Shown one piece after another: positions 22,228 to 34,440 of a DNA stretch of 64,000 bases. Numbering within the stretch: position 1 is the stretch's first letter; every line of letters begins with the position of its first letter. The notes under the pieces were generated by a model. It ran no database searches and had not been told where the DNA came from. It saw only the letters and a list, made by a program, of their open reading frames with translations. This DNA comes from Phylloscopus collybita (taxonomy: Eukaryota > Chordata > Aves > Passeriformes > Phylloscopidae), in assembly GCA_027886175.1 (NCBI GenBank), contig JAJNNQ010000029.1, positions 3,472,001-3,536,000 on the forward strand. Direction: 5' to 3'. Both the position numbers and the translations under genes were made by a program.

Positions 22228-22975
22228 CATACTGCTGCATCAGCATCCCCAGGTCCTTTTCCACTGGGCAGCTTCCCAGCCACTCTGCCCAAGCCTATAG
22301 TCCTGCATGGGGTTATTGTGACCCAAGGATAGGACACAGCACGTAGCCTTGTTGAAATTTAGTCCATCAATCCAGCCTGTCCAAACCACTCTGTTGAGTT
22401 TTCTGACCCTCCAGCAGATCAACATTCCCACCCAACTTGGTGTCATCTGCAAACTGACTGAAGGGGCCCCTGGTCCCCTTATCCAGATCATTGATTTATT
22501 GAAGTTATTAAGCACATAAGGCCCCAACACTGAGCCTTAGTGAACACCACTTGAGTCTGACCACCAGCTGGATATAACTCCAGCCCACTCTCTGGGCCTG
22601 GCCATCCAGCCCATTTTTAACACAGGAAACAGCATCCCCAGTCCAAGCTGTGAGCAGCCAGTTTCCCCAGGAAAATGCTGTGGGAGACGCTGTTGAAGGC
22701 TTTACTGGAGTCCAAGCAGACAATACCCAAAGCCCTTCTCATCCACCAAAGGAACCACCTTGTCTTAGAAGGAGATCACATTGGTCAAGCAGGACCTGCC
22801 TTTCATAAACCCGTGCTGGCTAAGTCTGATACCCTGTCTGTCCTGCGTGTGCCATGTAATAGTACTCCAGAAAATCTGCTCCATGACCTTCCCCAGCACC
22901 AAGACCAAGCTGGCAGGCCTTTAGTTCCCCGAGTGCTTCTCCCAGCACTTCTTGTAGTTGGGCTAACTTCAAAGA
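22228..22975 (-). mobile_element. CR1 LINE, reverse-transcriptase segment of the split copy
   Basis: Continuation of the CR1 copy at 21085-21468. Landmarks: CCCCAGGTCCTTTTCCACTG, CTGCATGGGGTTATTGTGAC, CAACTTGGTGTCATCTGC, GGAAAATGCTGTGGGAGACG, GACCTGCCTTTCATAAACCC and GCAGGCCTTTAGTTCCCCG. These lie antisense to CR1 ORF2. The minus-strand frames are broken repeatedly (22240-22723 falls into at least two frames), so no functional protein. 5'-truncated at about 22975. Confidence 0.93.
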
Positions 22976-25900
22976 AAGTTCAAATGCTGAAGGTGCAGGA
23001 ACTAAGCTTTGAAAAGCATTTTCTAATCACATTGCAAAACTGTACCTTACAAAAAGTTTTATTCTAACCTTTGAGTAATATAAACCATTTCAGTGAATTT
23101 AGATGAAGACAGAGGTTATGCTCTTACTTTAGGGTTTGTTTGGGTTTTTTTACCTCACCTTCCCTTTCACCTGTTTTCCTTCTGAAACAAGAAACACAAA
23201 AAAATCACTTCCTGGTACAAGAAACCACAAGGCTGATAGATTATATACCTATGTATATTTACTGACGCACGGAATTATTTATGTCCAAACTTCCTACAGA
23301 TGGAGCTATAATGCAGTTTGTAGGGACCTGATTACTTTTACAGAAAAGAAAGGGATGGCATCTTCACAAATGGGCTTCTTGTTTAGATGCCTTACATTGT
23401 GTTTCAAATTTACTTGCATTTCTAGAGTATTTTTCAGAAAAGGTTGACTTAAAAGGTACTGATCTGCTAGCTTGAGTTTTATACAAAAATATCCCAAACT
23501 TCTGAGATTGCTCAGCTTCATTTTCTAACTATTTAATGCTAATAGGTTTAGATTATTCCTTCTTTAAATCCTTTCTTCAACATGGAAGTTAATACAGAAG
23601 GAAAAAATCATGAAGAGGATATTTGAAGAAAGCGATGTTTTCTTGCTGTATTGTTCTACTCCTTTTGAATGCTTTCTGCCATTTTGCCTTTGCTGTTACC
23701 TACTGTATTGTAGACTTTTGGGACCAAAGCCGCATCCTCCCTATGTGGGTTTACATGGATAACATTCTTCAGCCTTTGTTTTAGAAAAAGATTGAATTGC
23801 TGCAATTTGATTTTTCATGGGGTCACCCAGGGAGTTAGAGAGACATCTCAAACTGTGTCTTTCAGACTCTTCAGACACTTTTTCCCAAAGTATTCTCGGG
23901 TTCGGGCCTTCTATTGTGCCTCTTACATAGCAGATAGAAAGTGAAAAAGTGCCTGGTGTGGCACCATGGACAGAGGCCCCCAATGAAATGGCTAGAGTAG
24001 TGGACAGTATACTCCTGACAAATCTTTGTTATGCATGCAACTAAAATGTTTAAATTATTTAGTTAGATTAAAAGAATTAACTGCATTAGCAGATTTTGGG
24101 TATGGATAATTCTTGATTCAAAACTGGACAGAACCAACAATACCTTTTCTCTGAAATATCTGCCGTTTGGGGGAATTTGGAACTGATTGGAGGCTGACAG
24201 TTGTATTCCATTCCACATAGTCTAAGAGTAATAGCAAAGGCCATGACGAATTGATGTGGCATCAGATGGTCTAATCTTATAGCATACACGGACAGGCTGC
24301 TCTTTAGTAATGGTCTTTTGCCCTCCAAAATACATTTTTTGCTCCCTGCAGTGTTTCATTACTGCATTCTGACTAATCAGAAAAACCAGAAAAATGAGAA
24401 TGAGAGGGCTGTGTGGTGTGTGCATCCTAAAAATATTCTTGTCATTGATTTAGTGTTTAAGAGGTTGTCACATATTTATTGTTCCAGGCTCCTTGCTATA
24501 CACTGGGAATTCTTGGTCATGTACAGTCCTACATCAGCCACACCTGCAAGACTTAGCAAGTGGATTCTCAAAACTAGGCTGAAATGATGTGTTCCTCATT
24601 CCTGAAACAAAGCACTACATCCTGACACAGTGCCGCATTCCAGACCTTTTTGCCTATGAAGGTAGATTCCTTTTGTTTAGTGTTGGCAAGTAGCCTGTGT
24701 TGGTTTATTCATCATATGCAAAACACAAACAGAAAAATCCTCTGCCAGAGGCTCTAGGAGTCCATTTTGGGGGGCTGATAATTTTGCTAAAAACATAAGG
24801 GCTGAGGACAGATAAAAGATTGGAGAGGAGATCCTTACTGGTTAGGAATATAGGCAAGGGGCCTTCAGAATACCAGGGAGAATAATTTCTACTGGAATTT
24901 ATGGTCCATAGTGGTGGTAACATTAGCCTACAGTCCCTATATTGGGTTTTATGGTATGTCTTGCTTACTGCAGAGGATGATCTATTTGTGACCTGTATCT
25001 ATTCATCTGGCACCCTTCAAAGAATGGAAATGCTCCTTGTCTGGTGAGGTATGCCTCCAAAGTGTCTATTGTGACTAAAAGTAACAAAAATGGTTCTCGG
25101 TCATATGTGAACGAATTGGGTGTTTTGGCCTATTAGTTTTGTGCTCATGGAGCTAAATTCAGAAACAGTATGGAATATGGAAATTATTTTCTTTCCAAAC
25201 CAAGTTCTTCAAGAAGTGAATCATAAAAGATCTGAATCCCAAGTGATCATTGACTGAGAGATTCAGCTCCTAGTTATTACTTTGTATAATGATGACTTTG
25301 GAAAATTTTTAGTACTGAGAAGAAAAACCTTGTTTTGTATATTCCATTCCACTTATGATAAGCCAGTTTTCCTTTTGACCACACACTTGTGGCCAGCACC
25401 AGTGAGATTTCTCTGACAGATACTATCAGGAGTATGAATCACAGACAATTTAATGATAAGAAGAAAATGGAATTTGGTTTCTTGACAAGCAGATTGTGTC
25501 AATAATGCAGCCTTTCCTGTGTAAAATACTAAAATTTTATCCTCCAGTGACATTGTCCTAATGTAAAACTGAGGGCACTTTCAAAAATTGATATCTCAGC
25601 TAAACTGAAAGCTACCCAGAAAAAGGGGTTTGTGACACTACTGAGATGCTGTCATTAGAGTTCCATGTATTTTGATTAAAGAATACTCTTTTTCTTTTCT
25701 GTTACAGAAATTATTGAATATGATGAAAGAAAAACACTGTCTGCCTTTCCTTCCCCTGGCTGCCTGAGGCATTCTCATTTGTCATTTCAGAGTTGTACCT
25801 TTCAAACTGGTAGGAAGGCCCCACAGTTCATATCTGAATACCTGCAGGAAATGCATTAACGACTGTAAGTTCCTATAACAGTGGAGCAGCCTGCATGTGA

Positions 25901-28560
25901 CTTCTCTGTATTTTGTACACTTCTTCTTGCTTTGCTTGGGTACGAGGGCTACTGCCTTCATCAGGACCCAGACAGTGCTGTGTGAGTAGTCTCTTATGGG
26001 CACTTCTTGTAAAGTTTACACTGTGTATAAACTAGATGGAAAGGTGAGTGTTCTGTAAAAGCACACTGCCACAAAAGCAAAGTCAGAGTACAGAGAAGGA
26101 GGTGCTATGCCAGATTCAGCTCCAAAGATTAATTTGTTCCCTGATTGTTGACCCCTCTAAAACCTAGCATATCCTTCCAGAAATCCCAGCAATCTACTGA
26201 AGAACTTGTTCAGTCTTTAGTTAGACAGGACTAAAATGATTTCTATAGTAATTTATCCAATTCACTGCAGTCTAATTAGTCAATTCTAACCACTGTAGTT
26301 TTTTGTGTCTCAGCTTGCATCTTGTTCCCTGAAGTATTTTGGTCTAACAACCTCATCTCTATGCATTTGGGTCCTAGACTAGAAGGCTTGAAGCTGGTCT
26401 GTAATATTAAAATATGAAATTAAAAACAGCCTGAGAAGGTCTGGTAATTGATAACATTTGTTATCAGCATTGCTCCACTTCCTTACAGTTTCCTTAGTAG
26501 CTGAGGAGGATTCTTATCTGAAGTTTATTGGAAGTCCTAAGACCATGTCCTACTGACCTCAGTTAGGCATGTTTCCTTGTCAAGCTCTAGACCTGAGATT
26601 TATACACAGTATTACCTCGGCTGTAGAAATTTATAAAGGTGTGCCTTCAAGAATTACAAATCAAGACTTTTTTCAGATTTAAAGTTCAGTCACACAGTTT
26701 ATTTCTGAATCAACCTATCTTTTATATTCAGTTCCACATAGCCTCCAGATGAATCCAACTCAGCAGTCAAAAGAAATCATTCTACGCTTGCTTGTTATTT
26801 AACACCAATATCTGGGAGGGCAGCCTAGGTGTCGAGTGAGAGGAAATGGCAACACCCTATTTAGCTAGACTTCACCATCTGATCTTATGTCTCTTTTCTG
26901 CTTCCTGTCAAGCAAGTTCTTGATTTTGGCTTGAAATATATGCTCTTTTTCTTTAATAAACAACTCTCACTTGTAAGGTGGAATGCTGAAGCATAAGCCT
27001 AGGTTCAAGAAGAAAGCCTTCCTATTCTCAGCACATTAACATGGAGAGCATCCAGGTACAGGAAGATCAGAGAAAAGATTTAAAAATAATCTGTCAATGG
27101 ATCCGTACTACATTAGTCTTGTAAATTATACTAGATGATAAACAAAACATGAAAATGGGCAGAAAGGAAAAGTGGGAGCTCAAAAAGCTTTATCTGGAAC
27201 AGAAGGTACATGCAGTGAAAGATGGAGAGTTTGCTCAGACATGAATGTTCCCTCAATCACTCTGCTTTTAACTCTGATAAATAAAGAAAGATATTTTTAT
27301 ATTAACCGTGTTTTAAACCAGCAACCTGCAAATGCAGGGGGGGAAAAAGCTTGATACTTGCATAACTGAAGTCTGATTTCCTTTTTTAATTTCTTTAGAT
27401 AAAACTCCTGCTCTTGGCAGGGCTATAATTTTCATTTCAGTATGTTCTTCTAGTATTATCTATTCCTGTCTACTTTTTTAGAAGAATACTCCACATTTAA
27501 AATATTTACTCATTTCAGACTGTCACCAAAAACTTTGGCAATTTTTATAATAACTGATCATGCTGAAATATAGTCTCCTTGAAAAGATGTTGGGTTTTTT
27601 ACTCTGAAAAAATGACACAAAACTTTAGTAATGATGGAATAAAAACACTGGGTTGTTTTTAAATAAACATTTTGTGAAAACATTTATCATCTGTGTAAAC
27701 AGAATTTGCATTGATTTTACATAAAGTATGTTAAGCATACGTACAAACTTACCTACAACTTAATATTGAATGATGCTCTTAAATATAGGATAACCTCGTC
27801 AAAAGCACTGCTCTGGACTCCAAAGACTACAGCTTAAATGCCATTTGTATTTAACTCCAGTTCCAATAGTTTAAAAACATAATTTTTTAATCCACACTTA
27901 CCCATTAATTCTGGGGAAGAGTTTGATTCATTAGTTACATTTTGTTCATTTGTGGCATAATCCTGTTGCATATATGTTGCAGAGGTGACACTGTTAGCCA
28001 CAGAAAGCTTAGGAGGCTGAAGACAAGATCAGCTTCCAGGAGGTGTGTATAAGTGAGAAAAAGAAAGGATAAACCTGGGGTTTTTTGACATACCAGTTTT
28101 CAGGACCTCTTTTGAAACACAGAAGACAGAAACTTCTTCTGAGAAATCCATTCAATGTATGAATATCGGTTCACAGAAAGCAGATTTCATATGCCTGTCT
28201 TTCTTTGATTGTGCTTAGATCTTCTTTGCTATAACTGTGTAGGTCAGGAAGTCTGTATTGCATCCAGCTAATTAAATTGAGTGAAATATTCAGAAATTAT
28301 GAGATAACTAGATCCTCTTGATTGGATTTTGGTCAGAAAGCCATCGTAGCCATGACAGCTTTTGCAAAAGTAAAAAGAAAAGATGATAGGTCCTTTAATT
28401 ATTGTAGCTGGTATTAGTGTACTGTGTCAGTCTCATTTGAAAAGTGGTGTCTGCAATGGCACAATATTAGCAGTATTGACACAGGATGTTGTCAATATAA
28501 ATTGCAATAAGGAATGGTCCAAGTACTGGTGAGGAGCTTCTTTCATGCGTACAAAACCAT
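22976..28560. other. Intergenic, no gene identified
   Basis: AT-rich. Several minus-strand open frames of moderately protein-like composition occur at 23741-23983, 24086-24425, 24705-24923 and 25782-26003, but I cannot assign any to a family. No CR1 or LTR landmark recognised. Possibly contains old unclassified repeat sequence. Confidence 0.45.
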
Positions 28561-28599
28561 TCTTTGGCTGAGAATACCCCAAGCACACCATAAAAGTCT

Positions 28600-29150
28600 G
28601 TTTGTATGGTGGCCTACCGGGGGTCTGTTGGTCCGACCCAGAATGCCGCAATCCTCCCAGAGAGAGGTCTCACAAGAGACAGCCTTCCAGGGGTCTCGGG
28701 CAGTCCTCCGGCCGCCAGGCAGCCTCTGCAAGGTGGCCCTAGCCTGTGCTGCAAGCGATCAGCTCTTTGCAGTGATTTCAGCCCTGCCTTGCGAGGTGAT
28801 CCCAGGCCAATGCAGGGTCAGAGAGACAGGAGAGTTGTATGGCAATTCCACAGGATAGCCTCTATTATCCAGCACCCTGCGAAGGGGGCCAGGGACAACA
28901 GCTGCCTGCTGAACTGGGCAGAAACTGGGGTATTTATGGGGGAAAGCAAGGGTGGTACCAAAGGAGGAAGACCAATGGGTTAGAAAAAAGAATCTACATG
29001 GGTATATCAGAGCATGATAGGATCTTACCATGAACAGAAAGGATAGTCTCATCTAAGGGATATCTCTCTCGGGGATGGTTAAGATGAGCTTATCACATTC
29101 CATTCAAGGAAAATCCCTCAAGGGGAGAGGTTTGGCAAGCTTATCTGCCT
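28600..29150 (-). mobile_element. GC-rich, LTR-like segment, unassigned
   Basis: About 300 bases of raised GC and CpG (28610-28910) followed by a moderately AT-rich part to about 29150, unlike the flanks. On the minus strand a CATAAATACCCC TATA-like box lies near 28942-28931, in front of the GC-rich block. This resembles the U3-TATA-R layout of a retroviral LTR. I could not find TG..CA ends with a matching target duplication or a clear AATAAA, so class and borders are unresolved. A small CpG island or other repeat is an alternative. Confidence 0.35.
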
Positions 29151-29842
29151 CCACGTATTTGGTTTTTTTAATTTTTTTTTAATATCAATTCACATAATAC
29201 TTAAAAAGAAACTGTACTGTAATCAGGTCTGAGCAACTTTGTGATACACTGTGATGCATCACCTATACAAAGCACCCAACCAGAACTAGAGGGTCAGTAT
29301 TTAAACTTCTATCCATGTTCTGTATTATTTGAAAGGTGTGTGTTGTGTGGAAGTAGGATAACTGCAAAAATATTGAATAGCAATGTTCCCCACTACTAAG
29401 ACCTTGCTCTTACAATTTCAGTACTTTCTGCTACTGTACCTGTCATTACTGAGTTGTTCACCAATCAGAACAAGCATATGAGGCATTCAGCTGCTAAGAA
29501 TCAACAGTGACATAATCATGTGATCTGCAATGGAGCTGGCCAGTATCTTTCATCAAACAGCAAAATAAAAAAAAAAAAAAAAAGGCAAAAAACAGAAGAT
29601 CTGTACTTGGGCAGTGGGTCTGGTTTTGGGTTTTTTTTCCCCCAACATACATATTAAATTGGATATGAAGTACTGACAACCTGAAGCACCGCTTTGCACA
29701 ATAAATATTGATACTCAAGCTTTTGGGGCAAATCAGCACAGTGGTGTCGACAAATGCCGACTTACTATGCAGTGGAACTGATGTATGAAATTTTATTCTG
29801 CCAGAGTCTGGGATATAGATACAGTTTCCTAGACTGCTTTTT

Positions 29843-29844
<2 letters not shown>
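29151..29844. other. Intergenic, no gene seen
   Basis: AT-rich with a T-rich patch at 29161-29181 and an A18 run at about 29565-29582. No coding or transposon signal recognised. Confidence 0.6.

Positions 29845-29892
<48 letters not shown>
29845..29892. repeat. 48-base uninterrupted T tract
   Basis: A pure run of T from 29845 to 29892, by far the longest homopolymer in the window. On the minus strand it would be poly(A). No AATAAA is visible within 40 bases upstream on that strand, so a retrocopy tail is not supported. True length may be affected by sequencing or assembly. Confidence 0.9.
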
Positions 29893-29893
<1 letters not shown>

Positions 29894-31720
29894 TGTTAGT
29901 TCTAAGTTACCATAGGGTTGGAACAGCAATCACAGTATCAAGAAAATCTTACCAGACTGTTTGTTGTCCTCTTACCTGCTAGAGCACTCCTGCCAGCTAA
30001 CACCAGGGTGACAGCTGTTTAGTCTAATTACTGCCACAAATTTATCTTTGTCATTTCCTTGATAAAATAAAATACTTGGAATGCCTATATCTCCATCCTT
30101 TCTTGCACATTCCCCCAATAGATTAGAATATATGATATATGCAATCTAGACACTTAGAGGTGCGTTCAGAAATTATTTGCCTCTAGATGTGCGGAGCAGA
30201 CCCCATATGATTACATGGTCTTCATTTTCGTCTCTGGTAGAAGCATCTTTCTCTTGTAGAAGAAAAGGTATCTGATCTTTGTTTTTCTTGAGTTAGACAT
30301 TCCAAGTTCCAGACAACTATAGCAGGATTTGTCAGAATTACGTAAGACGCATATGGTGTATTCTCCAAAAAGTCACCATTGACATTGGAGGAGCTTAAAC
30401 CAATACTGAGCTTCTTTGGAAATTCAAAGGGAGAGGCCTAGCACTGGGGGTTGATTTTGCTTGGTTTCATGTTTTTTACTTTGACAGTGGGAGGAAAAAG
30501 TGGGTTTTATAACCTCTTACTGTGGCTGTAAAATCATTGGCTGAGTGCTAGAAACCAAGCAAGATTGCTTCCAGTGGAAATGCTGATAGGACATGATTAC
30601 TTGTTCAGCTGCCAAAAAACAAGTTAAGCTTGCCTGAACCTGGGCAGGATAGAGGCATTTGTAGAATCTATCAGCAGTGAAGAGTCTAATGCAATTCTCT
30701 GTCTAAAAGTGGTTGAAGAGTGTGGGAGTTCATGCCTCTTGGACTCAGATGGCACAGCCATTTATGATCCTGCAAGGGATACAGAGGTCTGATGTATAAG
30801 CTGACAGGTCAAGAAGAAAAAGGCTTTCACAGTGACCTGCCAAGAGTTGAGAGCACAGAAAAAAATACATTTGCAATCTTCATAGATGTTTTAGAGTTCT
30901 GTACATACCTATCCCAGCTGTGGGTGAATGACATTTACTGAGAAGAATCATCAAGAGGACGATTTTATTTTTCTTTTTTGCTATATGGGTGTCATAAACA
31001 CAGAAGACATCTAAACCTTTGGGTAAAGAAATATGCCAAGAAAATATTGTCCTGTGTATGCTATGTATACATCCATATGTTCAAATATACCTTCCCAAAT
31101 TCATTATTCTTTAAGAACTATAGATTTTTTTACTTATTTGATTATCCAACAAGATGAGCAAAATATAATTCTGTGACTATTAACACTAAAACCTTTCCCA
31201 TCTATTTAAACCAATAGTAAATACAAAGATAGTTTTTCAGAACTTCACAGAAGCAAAATTCTCCACTGTTAACTGAATGTACAGTGGAAATATTTGTCCT
31301 TTATATTGTTCAAGAATGATGACTTGTCCTGAGCTTTCAGTTCAATTTTAAGTGTTTAATAATTATCAGGTGTAGTGTTTCAGTAATGTTCCTAATGGAT
31401 AATGCTATAATAGATTGCCAACACAATCCTTGTCCTCATGGCAGGATTGAGGCATTCTTCTGCCACTATGTGAATTCTGGTTTTCACCTACACTGGTGAG
31501 AAATGTTACTGGATTGAATTTGCTATCATTATACTGGTTCTACCTTTCTCCAAGGCAGTGGTGCCTGTTCTCTGGGGTGGGGAAGTGGACAGCAGTCCCT
31601 ATGTGCTCAATGCTTCAAGAAGGTTATATTGCCTAAAAAGCCCTTATGTTTCCACAGTAGAGGAACTAAGGTTTTGAGAGCAAACACCATTTTAAACTTA
31701 GGTGCAGTTTCAAAAATGTT
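29893..31720. other. Intergenic, no gene seen
   Basis: Unique-looking DNA with no recognised exon, RNA gene or transposon. Confidence 0.55.
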
Positions 31721-31897
31721 AAGGTGAGGCACTGGAAAGCATTATGGACACCCCATACTTGGAAGTATTTAAGGCCAGGTTGAATGGAGCTCTGAGCATC
31801 TCACAGTAGAAGGTGTCCCTGTCTGTGACAGGGGGTTAGGACTACATGATCTTCTCCTTAAGGTTCCTTCCAACTCAAACCATTGTATGATTCTATG
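31721..31897 (+). mobile_element. CR1 LINE 3'-end fragment
   Basis: Short plus-strand CR1 terminus: GTGAGGCACTGGAAAGC, GGTGTCCCTGTCTGTGACAG, TTCCTTCCAACTCAAACC and the octamer end ATGATTCTATG. Only the last ~175 bases are present, the commonest form of CR1 insertion. Confidence 0.93.
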
Positions 31898-33610
31898 CTC
31901 TGACACAGCCAAGGACTGCAATTTGATTCACTTTGTGCACAAAAGTGGCAGGGAAGTCAATCTTAGTCATGTGGTTAACATTGGAAGTAAAGCCAAGAGC
32001 ATATCTAAAAAATGTGAATGCATGGGCAATGACATCTAAAAATAAGAAAGATGTTGGGTGGTAATTTAGACTCCCAGCATGATGTCTTATGATTATTTTT
32101 AGTGTTTATACAAAAATTAGTTGGCCATCTTGAAGAAGTTTTAATAATGTCAGAAACATAAACCATGCCTAATGAAAAATGAAGATGTGCTATAAAAATA
32201 TTAAGAACTAGTGGGAAGCAAAACATATTATGTACTGTAGATAAAATCTAGTGTGTTTTTAAAACAGCTATGAAAATACAAGTCATATTTTTAGACCAAA
32301 GGTAATTATTCTTTTTCTGTGAATAGTATTTACTTTATTTACAGAGTGGATATGAAAGACAACTATGCTTAGTTGTCTTCAGTTTATACAACCAAAATTT
32401 TTAACCTGGAAATCAATATTCAGCTTGCTTTCATTAATATGAATGGTTTTTACACTGTTTCAAACTACTGAACATGTATACCCCTATTGCTGATGAGGGA
32501 GAGCTTATCACTGATAACAGTTCAAATTGCAAGGATTTAAATTAAATCTGGCATTGGTTTCTGCTGTGGTAAGAGGACTTTGTATCACAGACAATGTAAA
32601 GGTTACATTTGGCTTTCTTTATTAGCAAAATAGCTCCTTTTGTGTTAAACATTGTCCAAAAAAAACCCCAAAAACCAAAACCCAATAAAGTCAAGGTTAA
32701 CCCTAATTTCATAGAAAAGAAACTTAGACATGTTTGAAAGTCTCTACCACTGAACATCCAATTATATTTTGAAGAGATTTTCCACATTATAAATTAAATG
32801 GGGCTAGAATTATTGCAACAAATATTCAACACATTATTAAAGTATTGGAATGTTACTTGAGAAATACAATACTTTGGTTAATAAGGCCTGAATCAATGTT
32901 AGAGTATGTGGTCTTATCTATAGTAGACAGATGTTTTAAAAAATTACTTCGTTTTTGCATGATAAAAGATGGAAGGAGAAAGAAGGAATCTGTGATAAAC
33001 ACCATGAAAACAAAGAAAGAAGGTGATTCAAGCAATACATTTGAGATCATTCCAATTCCAGGTTTAATTTCAATCCTGAAAGACCTCTTCTTCCTTGCTG
33101 TCTTCTATGCAGACATATATGATTTAAAAGGATTAATGCATGTGATTTTGTATTTGTGACATGAAGTCATGTTTCTAATGCTGTGGAATTTTATCCTCCC
33201 TATTTGATGTGTGGAAAAGCTGCCAACTGCTGGTTCGATAGAAGTAATATCAGTATAGAGTCTTAGATACCCCAGGCTGCAGAAAGAGCAGCCGAAGCGG
33301 GTAGGCCTGTCCAGAAAAGGGGTGTGACTAGAGTGTCTAACAGAGGTGTTGGCTTGGAGTCTACTGCATCAGAACTCTCACAAAACGCAGTCACAACCCC
33401 TCCACAGTGATGAATTGCCCCCTCTGGCACAGGAGGAGTAGCTGATATTTGGAAGTGCAAATTACATCTCCCTGTGGTAGCTTGTCTAAATCTGAACCTT
33501 TAGTTGTAATTAAATTATTAATACATTCCCTTTGTTTTTGTTTTGTTTTGCTGGATTCAGCTCTGATAAAAGGGGCAGGCTAATTGCCCTGGGGAATTAA
33601 GTCATTGAAT
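31898..33610. other. Intergenic, no gene seen
   Basis: Mostly AT-rich. The part at about 33240-33480 is more GC-rich and minus-strand open at 33263-33460, but I recognise no family. No clear transposon landmark. Confidence 0.5.
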
Positions 33611-33752
33611 ATCATAGAATCATAGGACGGTTTGGGTTGGAAGGGACCCTAATGATCATCTGGTTCCAATCCCCCATGCTGCCAGTAGGGACTTCTTTCA
33701 CTGAACCAGGTTGCTCAAAGTGCTGTCCAACCTGGCCTTGAACACCCTTTTT
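33611..33752 (-). mobile_element. CR1 LINE 3'-end fragment
   Basis: Antisense CR1 terminus beginning ATCATAGAATCATAGGACGG, then GGGTTGGAAGGGACCCTAAT and ending CAACCTGGCCTTGAACACC. About 140 bases, fairly well preserved at its 3' end. Confidence 0.95.
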
Positions 33753-34138
33753 ATCCATGTTTTATCTAAAAAATGTTTCAGCTAGCTCTAGGGGGCTCAG
33801 TTTAGTAACAACAGAAGAGTCTTTCCATTCTACCTGTGTTCAGCTGTCTGGACCACACCTTGAAGGGCTGGCTATTTGTGTTATACAGCTGAACAGAAGC
33901 CACATGGTTTTGTCTGTTCTCCATAGGACAAGCAGATGGTCGCATGAAAATCTCTCTCGAAGATTCACAGGATTTTCCTGTTCTTGAAAAGAGAGATAAA
34001 AATCTCAGATTGTTTACAAAATCGAATTGAAATAACTAGTGAGTGTTGTTGCAAGCCAAAGAAGATGCAGATGTAAATGCAGAAAGACCTCTGAGTATAA
34101 GCCCAGACAAGAGGCCGAGGCGAATTGACAACATTTGG

Positions 34139-34287
34139 GATAACAAAGGGCACGAAGACGAGTGACACCAGTGAGGTGAATGGAAACCGAAAGACACAGC
34201 AGGAGCCTGGTGTTGCCGACCTTCAGCATAACAGAGGAGATGAAGCCCAGTGACACCAGCCAGCGAGGTGGATAGAGCGGGGGACAG
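34139..34287 (+). repeat. Diverged tandem pair, ~88-base period, in a repeat-like GC-richer block
   Basis: Unit 34139-34197 and unit 34226-34287 share ATAACA, then GAAG..GAGTGACACCAG and GAGGTG(A/G)AT in the same order, with a 4-base insertion in the second. The surrounding block (about 34050-34440) is GC-richer than the flanks. It has an AATAAA-containing GAGAATAAAAAGGG at about 34331-34344 and may be part of a retroviral LTR, but ends and target duplications were not found. Confidence 0.5.
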
Positions 34288-34440
34288 GAACCAATACGGC
34301 AGAAGAGTGAGTCTTGAGCTTGCTTGGACTGTGAGAATAAAAAGGGATTCCTTTTCTGTGGATTGTCCTTGGAGGCACCAGCTCGAGCTGTTTCTGTGTT
34401 ACTGCTTTGTGGAATAGGACATCAGAGACTCTGCCATGGG

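Noticed and set aside
28433..28651. A minus-strand frame with a faint reverse-transcriptase-like look beside the GC-rich block
   Set aside because: The resemblance rests on a few residues, spacing of the supposed catalytic region is wrong, and frames are inconsistent; not enough to call a retroviral polymerase remnant.
29845..29892. T tract as the poly(A) tail of a processed pseudogene
   Set aside because: No AATAAA on the minus strand nearby and no spliced-mRNA-like sequence recognised in the adjoining DNA.
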